Shown here: positions 1-6,766 of the stretch, piece by piece | Numbering within the stretch: position 1 is the first letter of the stretch | Layout: every line of letters starts with the position of its first letter | From: Firmicutes bacterium UBA3941 | GTDB taxonomy: Bacteria; Bacillota; Clostridia; Caldicoprobacterales; UBA3941 | Length of the DNA: 18,140 nt | NCBI GenBank assembly: GCA_002385665.1 | Contig: DGDX01000066.1 | Span: 69,058-87,197, forward strand | Direction: 5' to 3' | The notes under the pieces: generated by a model | What the model saw: only the letters and a program-made list of their open reading frames with translations | Told to the model about the DNA's origin: nothing | Database searches by the model: none | Translations under genes and position numbers: made by a program

Positions 1-182
1 GCAGGTATAATTTCCTGTTTTGCCTTTACCTGTTCATTGATCTCCCTATAGGCATTTAATAGAATCCGGCTGTCCTCTTCTATCTTAAGAAAATCCCTAT
101 TCACCGACCTCTTATAGACAATCGTCCTATGTTCTTCAGCTAGATTCCTCGCCTCAGAGTAAAGCATATCTGGCCTTTCCAT
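1..182 (-). CDS. N-terminal fragment, probable cyclic beta-1,2-glucan synthase / glucoamylase-family protein (partial)
   Basis: Only the first 61 codons are in the window; the frame runs open off the left edge. The ATG at 182-180 follows a good ribosome binding site (GAGGAGG, about 6 nt upstream). The product is charged and helical, has no signal peptide, and includes EARNLAEEH at residues 10-18 and an I-I-P-A ending at residues 58-61. From memory, this helical start followed by I-x-P-A fits the N-terminus of cyclic beta-1,2-glucan synthase-like proteins of Clostridia, where the next residues would be a EWLLDN-type motif. That motif lies outside the window, so the call is inference from a short stretch. 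A promoter candidate lies at 304-331. Confidence 0.4.
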   Translation of the reverse strand, partial: MERPDMLYSEARNLAEEHRTIVYKRSVNRDFLKIEEDSRILLNAYREINEQVKAKQEIIP

Positions 183-303
183 TATATTCCTCCTCTTTGC
201 ACGTCAGGAATTCCCCAGGTCCATTATGTCCGGAAACCTAAGGATTCCATATATCCCGAAACAAAGATTTCCATATTTATGGCATCATTAATGAAACCCT
301 TGT

Positions 304-331
304 CCTATAGAGTATTAGCAAATTCAGTCAA
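304..331 (-). promoter_or_regulatory. Candidate sigma-A promoter for the gene at 1-182
   Basis: On the minus strand, TTGACT (331-326) is followed after 16 nt by TATAGG (309-304). This would give a leader of about 115 nt before the ATG at 182. The -35 is good and the -10 only fair. Nothing else is recognisable in the 183-357 leader. Confidence 0.35.
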
Positions 332-357
332 TAGAATACATAAAAAGACCAGAATTG

Positions 358-386
358 AAAAACCCCGCTGCAGCCTTTAAGCGGGG
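358..386 (-). terminator. Rho-independent terminator of the membrane protein gene at 414-1295
   Basis: A perfect 7-bp stem, CCCCGCT (363-369) with AGCGGGG (380-386), encloses a 10-nt loop. Read on the minus strand it is followed directly by five T residues. It lies 27 nt after the stop codon of the membrane protein gene, closing the pepF unit. Confidence 0.85.
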
Positions 387-413
387 TAAAATAGGTCGAT
401 TAACCTTGAGTGT

Positions 414-1295
414 TCATTTGACCAGTACTAAATATGGTTCCCCATCTATGGGGACAAAATAGATGACAGTCCCTCCAATTAGAATGGACAGGGTACCAAT
501 TATATTCATGGGGTTGATGATCCCATTGAGTAAAGCCCTGAAGAAATTAATGGCAGTAGTTTTGGATATATCATAAGCCACGAGCTGATCTACGGCATTT
601 GCCAGGAGAGTCATATGTCCGGTAGCCCACATTGCTGCCACACCTGTTAGGATCAACAGGGCACCACCAGTAACCAGGGCGGATCCAAGCCATAGAACCA
701 GCTGCTTCCAATCCAGGTAAAGCAGGTATATCATCAGTATGATAAAGAGGCCAACCCCCACCATTATCCATGGAACCCATATCATAAGACTAAAAATTCT
801 CCGCACACCCCATATAAGGTCTACAGGCAAAAAATCCTCCAGGCGGACCTCATCAGGCAATGGATCAAACCAATACTGCACCAATCTGGTTCTGTCCCTA
901 TAAGGCTGACTCCCATCCAGGGCATCCACCACCTGCTTTTTTAGTTTGCTGAAGTAGATAATGGGAGTCTCCCTTTTCTCCCCCCTGGCAAAGGCATAAT
1001 AGTTCTTAAGGAGCATATTAATCTCTTGTTCCAGCCAACCTTCTGAAACAGCCTTTTCCAGATAAGGAATGCTATCTTGGCCATTTGGCAGGCTTTCCTT
1101 CACCATTCTGAACATAAGCTGCCTGATCTGGCCATAGGCTTCGTGCCTCTCAAATGTTTCAAGTAGCAATCCGGGCCCCAGTATCGTATTACTCAGTATG
1201 AGGCCCAGATATATTCCAAGAATATCAATGGACAAAAGCACTATCAGCATTGCCAGAATTATTATTCTAAAGGACCCTAAAATCTTTCTTTTCAA
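414..1295 (-). CDS. Conserved hypothetical membrane protein, four predicted TM helices, 293 aa
   Basis: I do not recognise this family. The protein has one hydrophobic helix near residues 8-37, a soluble segment of about 130 residues rich in charged and aromatic residues (about 40-165), then three hydrophobic helices around 168-192, 198-222 and 258-282. This suggests an extracytoplasmic domain between TM1 and TM2. The start is a TTG at 1295-1293 with GAGGA about 12 nt upstream; the nearby ATG codons on the same strand are in a frame that stops within seven codons. It begins 29 nt after the pepF stop codon and has no promoter of its own, so it is probably cotranscribed with pepF. A strong terminator follows. 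No catalytic motif is visible; the function is unknown. Confidence 0.75.
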   Translation of the reverse strand: MKRKILGSFRIIILAMLIVLLSIDILGIYLGLILSNTILGPGLLLETFERHEAYGQIRQLMFRMVKESLPNGQDSIPYLEKAVSEGWLEQEINMLLKNYYAFARGEKRETPIIYFSKLKKQVVDALDGSQPYRDRTRLVQYWFDPLPDEVRLEDFLPVDLIWGVRRIFSLMIWVPWIMVGVGLFIILMIYLLYLDWKQLVLWLGSALVTGGALLILTGVAAMWATGHMTLLANAVDQLVAYDISKTTAINFFRALLNGIINPMNIIGTLSILIGGTVIYFVPIDGEPYLVLVK

Positions 1296-1324
1296 GCTTG
1301 GATCATCCTCATGTTTTTTTACTG

Positions 1325-3133
1325 CTACAGTAGTTTTTCCATCCTGTCCAATAGATTGGAAAAGGTTTTAAGGGCCTGATTTACAGGTTCCGGAGACGTC
1401 ATATCCACACCTGCATCCTTAAGCAGTTCTATAGGATAGTCCGAACCGCCCCTGGACAGGAAGTTAAGGTAACGATCCACCGCCGTCTGCCCCTCGTCCA
1501 ATATCCTCTGGGCCAGGGCTGCTGCTGCGGCAAAACCGGTTGCATACTTGTATACATAGAAGGATGAGTAGAAGTGGGGGATCCTGGCCCATTCCAAGGC
1601 TATCTCATCGTCTGCCACCATATCTGGGCCATAGTATTTGAGGTTTAGCTTATAATAAGCATCTGACAGGCTTTCTACGGTTAAAGGCTCCCCACTTTCA
1701 GCCATACCATGGACTATCCTCTCGAATTCAGCAAACATGGTCTGGCGATATACCGTTCCCCTGAACTGCTCCAAATAGTAGTTGAGGACATAGGCTTTTT
1801 GCTGATCATCCTCCAGGTTGTTCAGGAGATGGTGGGTCAATAGAATCTCATTCAATGTAGAGGCCACTTCTGCAACAAAGATCTTGTATCCTGCAAGGAT
1901 ATAGGGCTGATTCCTGTTTGATAGATAGGTATGAATGGCATGTCCCATCTCGTGAGCCAGGGTGAAAACGTTATTTATGTTTTCCTGATAGTTCAACAGA
2001 ACATAGGGATGGGTATCGTAGCAACCCCAGGAATAGGCTCCGCTGGTTTTGCCCTCATTCTCCAGGACATCGATCCACCCGCTTTCATATCCCTCATGCA
2101 GAATATTGAGGTACCTTTCCCCCAAGGGCTTAAGCCCCTCTGCTATCATTTCCTTTGCCCTGTCATAGGGAACTTTCATCTCTACATTCTGGACAATCGG
2201 TACATAAAGGTCGTACATATGGAGTTCATCCAGCCCCAGAGCCCTCTTTCGGAGGGATACATATCTATGCAAAGCCCCCATATTGTCCTCTACCGCCTTG
2301 ATAAGGTTATCATATACCGAAACCGGTACCTTGTCCGCATGGAGGGCTCTCTCCAGGGTAGATGGATAGTTCCTGATCCTGCTGTAGAAGATATCCTTCT
2401 TGATTGAATAGTTCAAAGTAGAGGCTATGGTGTTCTTTTGCTTTCCATAGGTCCTATAAAGTTCTTCAAAGGCTTGTTTTCTGACCCTTCTGTCCCGGCT
2501 CTCCATAAATTGTATGTACCTGCCGTGGGTCAGCTCCACCTCCTGGCCGTTCTCATCGGTTATGTAGGGAAAGTGCATATCGGCATTGTTGACCATTCTG
2601 AAAATGTGTTCCGGTGCTGCAGCTACTTCCCCGGCCATGGCCAAAATCCTCTCCTCTTTTGGTGACAGGACGTGTTCCTTCCTTCTCATGAGGTTATCCA
2701 AGTAATGTCTGTAGGGTTTCAGTTCCTCAAGAGATGCTATGTACTCCTCTGCCCTATCCCTGGGTATTTCCAGAATTTCAGGCTCCAGGAAGGATGTGGA
2801 GCTATCGAATTCTACTATCAGGTTCTGGGCCCGGTCCAACAAGGCCTGGCTCTCGGTATTGGCGTTGTCCTGGTCCTTCCTCATATGGGCGTATACATAG
2901 AGCTTCTCGACCTTTTCCATAATACCTGTATAGGTGTTTAGCCCCCGAAACAGGTTATCTGCACCAGCCCCCAATGTCCCTTCATATTCCTTGAGGGTTG
3001 GCAGATTTTCCTTGACCCATTTGTAGTCATCCTCCCAGCTTTGGATGGATGGGTACATATCTTCCAGTTTCCATTTATAGTCCTCCGGTATTTCCTCCCT
3101 TGACGGGAGTTTTCCTTGCTTTAAATCCTTCAT
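1325..3133 (-). CDS. pepF: Oligoendopeptidase F, M3 family zinc metallopeptidase, 602 aa
   Basis: This is a cytoplasmic zinc endopeptidase that cleaves short peptides. The zinc motif HEMGH is at residues 394-398, giving ligands His394 and His398 and catalytic Glu395; the third ligand is Glu422 in the AEVAST segment, at the spacing expected for M3 peptidases. The N-terminal part matches the PepF helical domain, including the early EIPEDYKWKLEDMY segment, and total length is normal (about 600). The ATG at 3133 is the only sensible start in frame: the codons just upstream contain no ATG, GTG or TTG. Its nearest Shine-Dalgarno (AGG) is only 2 nt away, whereas a strong AAAGGAGG sits at 3168-3161 beyond a hairpin; see the separate entry. 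The gene is followed by a membrane protein gene in the same unit. Confidence 0.96.
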   Translation of the reverse strand: MKDLKQGKLPSREEIPEDYKWKLEDMYPSIQSWEDDYKWVKENLPTLKEYEGTLGAGADNLFRGLNTYTGIMEKVEKLYVYAHMRKDQDNANTESQALLDRAQNLIVEFDSSTSFLEPEILEIPRDRAEEYIASLEELKPYRHYLDNLMRRKEHVLSPKEERILAMAGEVAAAPEHIFRMVNNADMHFPYITDENGQEVELTHGRYIQFMESRDRRVRKQAFEELYRTYGKQKNTIASTLNYSIKKDIFYSRIRNYPSTLERALHADKVPVSVYDNLIKAVEDNMGALHRYVSLRKRALGLDELHMYDLYVPIVQNVEMKVPYDRAKEMIAEGLKPLGERYLNILHEGYESGWIDVLENEGKTSGAYSWGCYDTHPYVLLNYQENINNVFTLAHEMGHAIHTYLSNRNQPYILAGYKIFVAEVASTLNEILLTHHLLNNLEDDQQKAYVLNYYLEQFRGTVYRQTMFAEFERIVHGMAESGEPLTVESLSDAYYKLNLKYYGPDMVADDEIALEWARIPHFYSSFYVYKYATGFAAAAALAQRILDEGQTAVDRYLNFLSRGGSDYPIELLKDAGVDMTSPEPVNQALKTFSNLLDRMEKLL

Positions 3134-3168
3134 ATCCTCAGGCGGTGTGTAACCGCACTGCCTCCTTT
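3131..3168 (-). promoter_or_regulatory. Hairpin between strong Shine-Dalgarno and pepF start codon
   Basis: Read on the minus strand: AAAGGAGG (3168-3161), then a hairpin made of CAG, a bulged T, GCGGT, loop TACAC, ACCGC and CTG (3160-3139), then AGGAT and the ATG (3133). The eight-pair stem starts right after the Shine-Dalgarno sequence. If formed, it reduces the spacing from 27 nt to about 5 nt. A looped-out Shine-Dalgarno of this kind is known from phage T4 gene 38. The structure is seen in the sequence; its role is inference. Confidence 0.5.
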
Positions 3169-3260
3169 CATTGATTAGTTGCTTACTTCTAAGTCTTTAA
3201 TCAGTCTCTTACTCCAATTTCCTTATCATACTTCCTGACCGGGCATAGGTCCTTGCCCAG

Positions 3261-3299
3261 TTGGCATATATATAATAGTCGACATATAAATACTATCAA
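3261..3299. promoter_or_regulatory. Overlapping divergent promoter candidates for pepF (-) and lipoprotein (+)
   Basis: On the plus strand, TTGGCA (3261-3266) and TATAAA (3285-3290) are 18 nt apart and would start transcription near 3297 towards the lipoprotein at 3412. On the minus strand, TTGATA (3299-3294) is followed after 17-19 nt by a TATATA-like stretch (about 3276-3269), pointing at pepF with a leader of about 130 nt. The region is very AT-rich, so chance matches are likely. Confidence 0.35.
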
Positions 3300-3411
3300 A
3301 ACATCTGGTCTCAAAAAAATCTGGTCGAAAAAGATTCAAGCCTTTTAAGCCTCTTTAGCTAATTTATGGTAGGCATGATGGCTATTGGATGTACATGGGA
3401 GAGTGAATGTA

Positions 3412-3837
3412 ATGAAAAGGTTATATCTTACCTTCATACCCCTTTTTATTGTAGCCCTTTTATTGTTAGGGTGCAATAAGAACATCAACCTAAAACCAGT
3501 TTATGAGGATGTAGAAGTCCCAGAAGCCGAAATCCAGCAGAAATCCATCTCCATCCTGAACATGTCGGATTTGGAAATAATCAAGAAAAGTGCGGACTTC
3601 CTAAAATCCTGTGGTAAGACACTGACATTCGAGGAAACAAGGATAGTATATGAAAACAATATAAATACCGATATCCTATGTAAAAATCAAGATAACCTGG
3701 ATGTCCATTATAAGGGCGAATACCTGGCAATCTATTTTTACCCCCATGCCCAAATACAGGAACAGGAGAACATTTTGGTTGTATATATTGGACAAAACGG
3801 CAAGGTGTTGGGGTATAGGGAAGAATCAAACCCTTAA
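3412..3837 (+). CDS. Small lipoprotein of unknown function, 141 aa
   Basis: The N-terminus is a lipoprotein signal peptide: MKR, a hydrophobic core, and the lipobox LLGC with the lipidated cysteine at residue 21. The mature part, about 120 residues, is mixed alpha/beta with two further cysteines and a C-terminal ILVVYIGQNGKVLGY strand pair. I recognise no domain. I chose the ATG at 3412, because GGGAGAG lies about 9 nt upstream and the signal peptide begins there; an upstream in-frame TTG at 3385 would only add nine polar residues. It is convergent with the aldo/keto reductase gene and shares a hairpin with it. It presumably sits on the outer face of the membrane. Confidence 0.75.
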   Translation: MKRLYLTFIPLFIVALLLLGCNKNINLKPVYEDVEVPEAEIQQKSISILNMSDLEIIKKSADFLKSCGKTLTFEETRIVYENNINTDILCKNQDNLDVHYKGEYLAIYFYPHAQIQEQENILVVYIGQNGKVLGYREESNP

Positions 3838-3847
3838 AACCGGAAGA

Positions 3848-3864
3848 GGCGGTCAAAGACCGCC
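3848..3864. terminator. Possible bidirectional terminator between convergent genes
   Basis: A perfect 7-bp stem, GGCGGTC (3848-3854) and GACCGCC (3858-3864), encloses loop AAA. It lies between the stops of the lipoprotein (+) and the aldo/keto reductase (-). The T-rich tail is weak on both strands (GTTTT about 10 nt away on the minus side), so efficiency is uncertain. Confidence 0.5.
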
Positions 3865-3885
3865 CCTGTTAAATCCTATCTAAAT

Positions 3886-4863
3886 TTATTGCTCATCCAG
3901 TATCTCTCCTATAGCCTCCATGGTCTCCTGATCCAAGGTTTTGCCGGCTGCTTTTACATTTTCTTCGATCTGTTCCGGCCTGGAAGCACCGATGATTACG
4001 CTGCTTATTTCCGGATGTGTTAGTATCCATGCAAGGGATAACTGGGCTAGAGACATACCCAGATCCGAGGCAACGGCTTCCAGCTTCTCAACCTTTGTCA
4101 GGACCTCATCAGTTAACAGTCTGGATACACCCCTGCCTGCACTCTCGTCGGCAGCCCTGCTGTCTTTGGGTATTTCCTGTCCCTTCCTATACTTGCCGGT
4201 AAGGACACCCTGAGCAAGGGGACTAAATACCGCCAGGCCTATACCTTCCCTGCTGCATAGGGGCATAACCTCGTCCTCTATATACCTGTTGAGCATATTA
4301 TATATGGGCTGATTTACCGCTATTGGATTGAGATTTAGGTGTCTGGTTGTATGTACACCGTCTGCAATCTGGGTAGCAGTCCATTCGCTGATTCCTGCAT
4401 ATAATACCTTGCCCTGCCTGATTAAATCATCAATGGCCCTCAAGGTTTCGTCCAATGGAGTATCAGGATCATATCTGTGACAGTAGAAGATATCAACGTA
4501 GTCGGTCTTCAGCCGCTTTAAACTGGCGTTGCATTGTTCAATGATGTGCTTACGAGACAGACCCCTGTCGTTAGGACCATCTCCAACGGGCCAGAATGTC
4601 TTGGTTGCCAGAACATATGAGCTTCTGGGGAAATCCGGTAAAATCTCGCCCAGGACCTCCTCAGCAGCCCCTGCATGGGTCTGACCCATACCGTAGACAT
4701 CTGCCGTATCGAAATAGTTGATGCCCAGGTCATAGGCTTTTCTAATACAGGCCTCGGTTCTTTCTTTTCCATAGGAGGCCCCATAGGTTAGCCAGCTACC
4801 CAAAGAGATTTCACTTACCTTAACACCATACCTGCCCAGCTTTCTGTACTTCAAAACCATCAC
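3886..4863 (-). CDS. Aldo/keto reductase, Kv-beta / YghZ-like subfamily, 325 aa
   Basis: This is an NADPH-dependent oxidoreductase with a TIM-barrel fold, predicted cytoplasmic. The catalytic tetrad is present: Asp52 and Tyr57 in FDTADVYG, Lys88 in ATKT, and His129 in FYCHRYDP. The C-terminal SVIIGASRPEQIEEN segment matches the cofactor phosphate-binding region of the superfamily. Overall pattern and length resemble the Kv-beta / L-glyceraldehyde-3-phosphate reductase branch, but the substrate cannot be told from sequence. Two ATG codons start the frame; AGGAG is 2 nt before the first and 5 nt before the second (4860), so the true start may be the second. It lies 90 nt after the membrane protein gene on the same strand, with a promoter candidate in between. 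Confidence 0.92.
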   Translation of the reverse strand: MMVLKYRKLGRYGVKVSEISLGSWLTYGASYGKERTEACIRKAYDLGINYFDTADVYGMGQTHAGAAEEVLGEILPDFPRSSYVLATKTFWPVGDGPNDRGLSRKHIIEQCNASLKRLKTDYVDIFYCHRYDPDTPLDETLRAIDDLIRQGKVLYAGISEWTATQIADGVHTTRHLNLNPIAVNQPIYNMLNRYIEDEVMPLCSREGIGLAVFSPLAQGVLTGKYRKGQEIPKDSRAADESAGRGVSRLLTDEVLTKVEKLEAVASDLGMSLAQLSLAWILTHPEISSVIIGASRPEQIEENVKAAGKTLDQETMEAIGEILDEQ

Positions 4864-4882
4864 TCCTAGATTTTAGTCATAA

Positions 4883-4911
4883 TATATATTAACCCATACT
4901 ATATTAATCAA
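4883..4911 (-). promoter_or_regulatory. Candidate promoter of the aldo/keto reductase gene
   Basis: TTGATT (4911-4906) and TATATA (4888-4883) on the minus strand are 17 nt apart, placing the start site about 15 nt before the reductase gene. The AT-rich context makes a chance match possible. Confidence 0.35.
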
Positions 4912-4953
4912 ACCTAAAAATGGTGCCCAAGCAGTGGTATTGACCAGTGTGGT

Positions 4954-5415
4954 TTAGTGCTCCGTTAAGGGCGTAAAATTCGTAATAAAATTTTCATGTA
5001 TTTCAAAGCGGTATAGGCGATTGATATCGATTTGTGGCCACTCCTTCTGATCGTCCAACAGGAGCATCCTCTCGACTCCATCTTCCTCTATATTTATCTC
5101 ATAGAAGTAGAGCTTGTTGTCCTTATATACCGGGTCAGCGCCAATACCCTTCACCAGGCCTTCTATCTCCCTTGTTTTCCCCGTTACCAAATCCCTGATA
5201 AAGCGATAATATGAAAAGATAGGAGCAGTATATACACCCCAAACAAATATCTCTACACATATACCTACCAACAGGAAAATCATTCCTGCCCAATTCTCAA
5301 TCTTGTTTGCGATGACGATAGAGATTACTATGAAGAATATCAGGCCGGCAACCATCAGGGTCATTATCCTGGTAAACTGTTTTTTTATACCATCAAAATC
5401 TTCTTGCCTGTACAT
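4954..5415 (-). CDS. Hypothetical membrane protein with two TM helices, 153 aa
   Basis: I do not recognise the family. A short polar N-terminus is followed by two hydrophobic helices at about residues 17-37 and 42-62, then a cytoplasmic-type domain of about 85 residues rich in charged residues, with a beta pattern around YKDNKLYFYEINIEEDG and RLYRFEIHENFITNF. The ATG at 5415 is preceded by a purine-rich GGGGGATGG. An extended -10 promoter lies about 40 nt upstream. The next gene on the strand is an aldo/keto reductase; no functional link is evident. Confidence 0.7.
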   Translation of the reverse strand: MYRQEDFDGIKKQFTRIMTLMVAGLIFFIVISIVIANKIENWAGMIFLLVGICVEIFVWGVYTAPIFSYYRFIRDLVTGKTREIEGLVKGIGADPVYKDNKLYFYEINIEEDGVERMLLLDDQKEWPQIDINRLYRFEIHENFITNFTPLTEH

Positions 5416-5453
5416 AATCCATCCCCCCGATTCCGATAAGTTCTCCTGATATA

Positions 5454-5462
5454 ATTATAGCA
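5454..5462 (-). promoter_or_regulatory. Extended -10 promoter element of the small membrane protein gene
   Basis: TGCTATAAT on the minus strand (5462-5454) is a perfect extended -10 element. No clear -35 is seen 17 nt upstream, which is tolerated with extended -10 promoters. The start site would be about 5447. Confidence 0.5.
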
Positions 5463-5525
5463 TATGAATAAAATGGTATATAGGATAGCATTCTATAGTT
5501 TACAAATTGTTAATATATAGAAATA

Positions 5526-5550
5526 TAGCACCGGATAATATCCGATGCTA
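5526..5550 (-). terminator. Hairpin terminator downstream of tRNA-Val
   Basis: Two 12-nt arms, 5526-5537 and 5539-5550, are complementary except for one position that becomes a G-U pair in the minus-strand RNA. The hairpin starts 9 nt after the tRNA CCA end and is followed by TATTTCTATAT, a modest U-rich tail. Confidence 0.6.
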
Positions 5551-5558
5551 TATAGTCT

Positions 5559-5635
5559 TGGTGGTGGCTACTGGAGTCGAACCAGTGACCCCCACGATGT
5601 CAACGTGGTACTCTAACCAGCTGAGCTAAGCCACC
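5559..5635 (-). tRNA. tRNA-Val, anticodon GAC, CCA encoded
   Basis: Read on the minus strand from 5635, the acceptor arm GGTGGCT pairs with AGCCACC, followed by discriminator A and an encoded CCA. The D arm contains AGCTCAGCTGGTTAGAG and the T arm GGTTCGACTCC. The anticodon stem CCACG/CGTGG holds the loop TTGACAT, giving anticodon GAC, which reads valine codon GUC. Length is 77 nt including CCA. It is transcribed alone, with a strong promoter just upstream and a hairpin downstream. Confidence 0.97.
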
Positions 5636-5648
5636 AAAGAACAAAATT

Positions 5649-5677
5649 ATTATAGCACGTTTTTATCCCCTAGTCAA
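5649..5677 (-). promoter_or_regulatory. Sigma-A promoter of tRNA-Val
   Basis: TTGACT (5677-5672), a 17-nt spacer ending in TGC, and TATAAT (5654-5649) on the minus strand form a near-consensus promoter with extended -10. Transcription would begin near 5642, a few nt before the mature tRNA 5' end. Confidence 0.85.
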
Positions 5678-5687
5678 ACACTCTCGG

Positions 5688-5734
5688 AAAAATTCAAGAA
5701 GGACCTCCATAAAAGGAAGGTCCTCCATAAAAGG
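5688..5734 (-). terminator. Terminator-like hairpin with 13-bp direct repeats, downstream of the yfbR homologue
   Basis: Arms at 5700-5708 and 5715-5724 pair with one bulged base; on the minus strand the sequence after it is TCTTGAATTTTT, so the T run starts about 8 nt late. CCTCCATAAAAGG occurs twice (5704-5716 and 5722-5734). It lies about 160 nt beyond the stop of the nucleotidase gene, and could end its transcript. The rest of 5735-5892 shows nothing recognisable. Confidence 0.35.
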
Positions 5735-5892
5735 GCTATTACGATCCTGATTCCAATAGATATCCACCTTACTACAACTGACCTTGTCATCCACTGTATC
5801 CTTCGCAGGTTTTTTTAAGACCGTAATAAAACCCTTGTGAGAATATTGTTGTCGAAAAACAGAAAATTAAACATGGTAATATTTTTTATGTT

Positions 5893-6471
5893 TTAATTTA
5901 GTTCATCCAGGGTTAGACTAAAGCTGGGTGCAAAGTTTTTCATAAAGTATTCAATCTCTGGCATGTCCATCCCGTGAATCTGGTTTTCTATAGCATTCTT
6001 TGCCTTTTCAAACTCCCTGTTGCCGGCCTTTAATTCCTCAAGGCACTTTAGATAGGCGCAGAGCTTGTCTGCCGCCTTCACGAAGACATACGCACTCTTG
6101 TCCCTTTTTTCCCCAATCAGGATATGGGCATAGTCCTCCTGCAGTTCTTCGGGGAGCATCTCCAGGAGCTTTCTGTTGGCCACCCCTTCTATTTCCTTAT
6201 ATGCCTTCTTTATTTCTGGGTTAAAGTATTTAATCGGCGTTGCCATATCACCGGTAATGACCTCTGAAGCCTCATGAAACACAGCCAAGGTTAGCACCCT
6301 TTCAATATCCACCTTGCCCCCATAGAACTTGTTGTGGATCAGGGCTAATAGATGGGCTATCATGGCTACCTGCAGGCTATGTTCCTGGATGTTTTCCTCA
6401 AGAGTATTGCGCATCAATCCCCATCGGTTAATGTACTTCATCCTGGCTAAATAGGCAAAAAAATGACTCAT
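5893..6471 (-). CDS. yfbR: YfbR-type 5'-deoxynucleotidase (HD-domain phosphohydrolase), 192 aa
   Basis: The protein matches Escherichia coli YfbR, a metal-dependent 5'-deoxyribonucleotidase, along its full length: SHFFAYLARMKYINRW at the N-terminus, ENIQEHSLQVAMIAH, SEVITGD, TPIKYFNPEI, and CAYLKCLEELKAGN-EFEKAK near the end. Metal-binding positions are His31, His66, position 67 and Asp135. Position 67, Asp in the HD motif of E. coli YfbR (D69), is Glu here. I chose the ATG at 6471: GGAGGGG lies about 7 nt upstream and the protein then starts like YfbR; an earlier in-frame ATG at 6492 lacks a binding site and would put this Shine-Dalgarno inside the gene. It is divergent from folT. Confidence 0.92.
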   Translation of the reverse strand: MSHFFAYLARMKYINRWGLMRNTLEENIQEHSLQVAMIAHLLALIHNKFYGGKVDIERVLTLAVFHEASEVITGDMATPIKYFNPEIKKAYKEIEGVANRKLLEMLPEELQEDYAHILIGEKRDKSAYVFVKAADKLCAYLKCLEELKAGNREFEKAKNAIENQIHGMDMPEIEYFMKNFAPSFSLTLDELN

Positions 6472-6519
6472 AAGCGCCCCCTCCATTTCCAACGATTTGC
6501 TATTTCCTCTTTACTTTCT

Positions 6520-6548
6520 ACAATAATTCATATCTGGTATGACTGCAA
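6520..6548 (-). promoter_or_regulatory. Candidate promoter of the yfbR homologue
   Basis: TTGCAG (6548-6543) and TATTGT (6525-6520) on the minus strand are 17 nt apart. Transcription would start near 6513, about 40 nt before the ATG at 6471. It lies back to back with the folT promoter. Confidence 0.5.
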
Positions 6549-6564
6549 CTTTTTTGTGTCCGTA

Positions 6565-6593
6565 TTGCAAGATTTATCACATTTTGCTATAAT
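6565..6593 (+). promoter_or_regulatory. Sigma-A promoter of the folT transcript
   Basis: TTGCAA (6565-6570), a 17-nt spacer ending in TGC, and TATAAT (6588-6593) make a strong extended -10 promoter. The start site near 6600 yields a leader of about 240 nt that contains the THF riboswitch. Confidence 0.8.
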
Positions 6594-6667
6594 TATTAAT
6601 AATATGAAACGTATGTATTAAACTCAAGGGATATCATTAAAAAAAGAATAATGCGTTTCATTAAGAA

Positions 6668-6765
6668 TGTGCAGAGTAGGTATTGTGCGTTAAGTGTTAA
6701 GGGATGGGAAGTTGCCCTTAAACGAAGGATTTTATCCGCGATGCAATGCCGCGTCCGCTGCCACA
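6668..6765 (+). promoter_or_regulatory. Tetrahydrofolate (THF) riboswitch aptamer
   Basis: The sequence holds the conserved blocks of the THF aptamer in order: GAGTAGG (6674-6680), GCGTTAAGTG, GGATGGGAAGTTGCC, ACGAAGG, CCGCGATGCAATGCCGC and GTCCGCTG. The closing helix pairs TGTGCAG (6668-6674) with CTG-C-CACA (6758-6765), one base bulged. The hairpin TTAAGGG...CCCTTAA, which carries the conserved GGATGGGAAGTTGCC block, is intact. The downstream gene is folT, a typical member of this regulon, so the riboswitch should lower folate uptake when reduced folate is plentiful. Confidence 0.93.
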
Positions 6766-6766
6766 T

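Noticed and set aside
3138..3158. Six-codon reading frame (GTG to TGA) behind AAAGGAGG upstream of pepF, a possible leader peptide
   Set aside because: The GTG is only 2 nt from the Shine-Dalgarno, too close for initiation, and the same bases form the better supported hairpin.
5848..5857. Possible Spo0A box (TTGTCGAAA) downstream of the yfbR homologue
   Set aside because: A seven-base match in an AT-rich stretch, at the 3' side of genes and away from any promoter I can support; likely chance.
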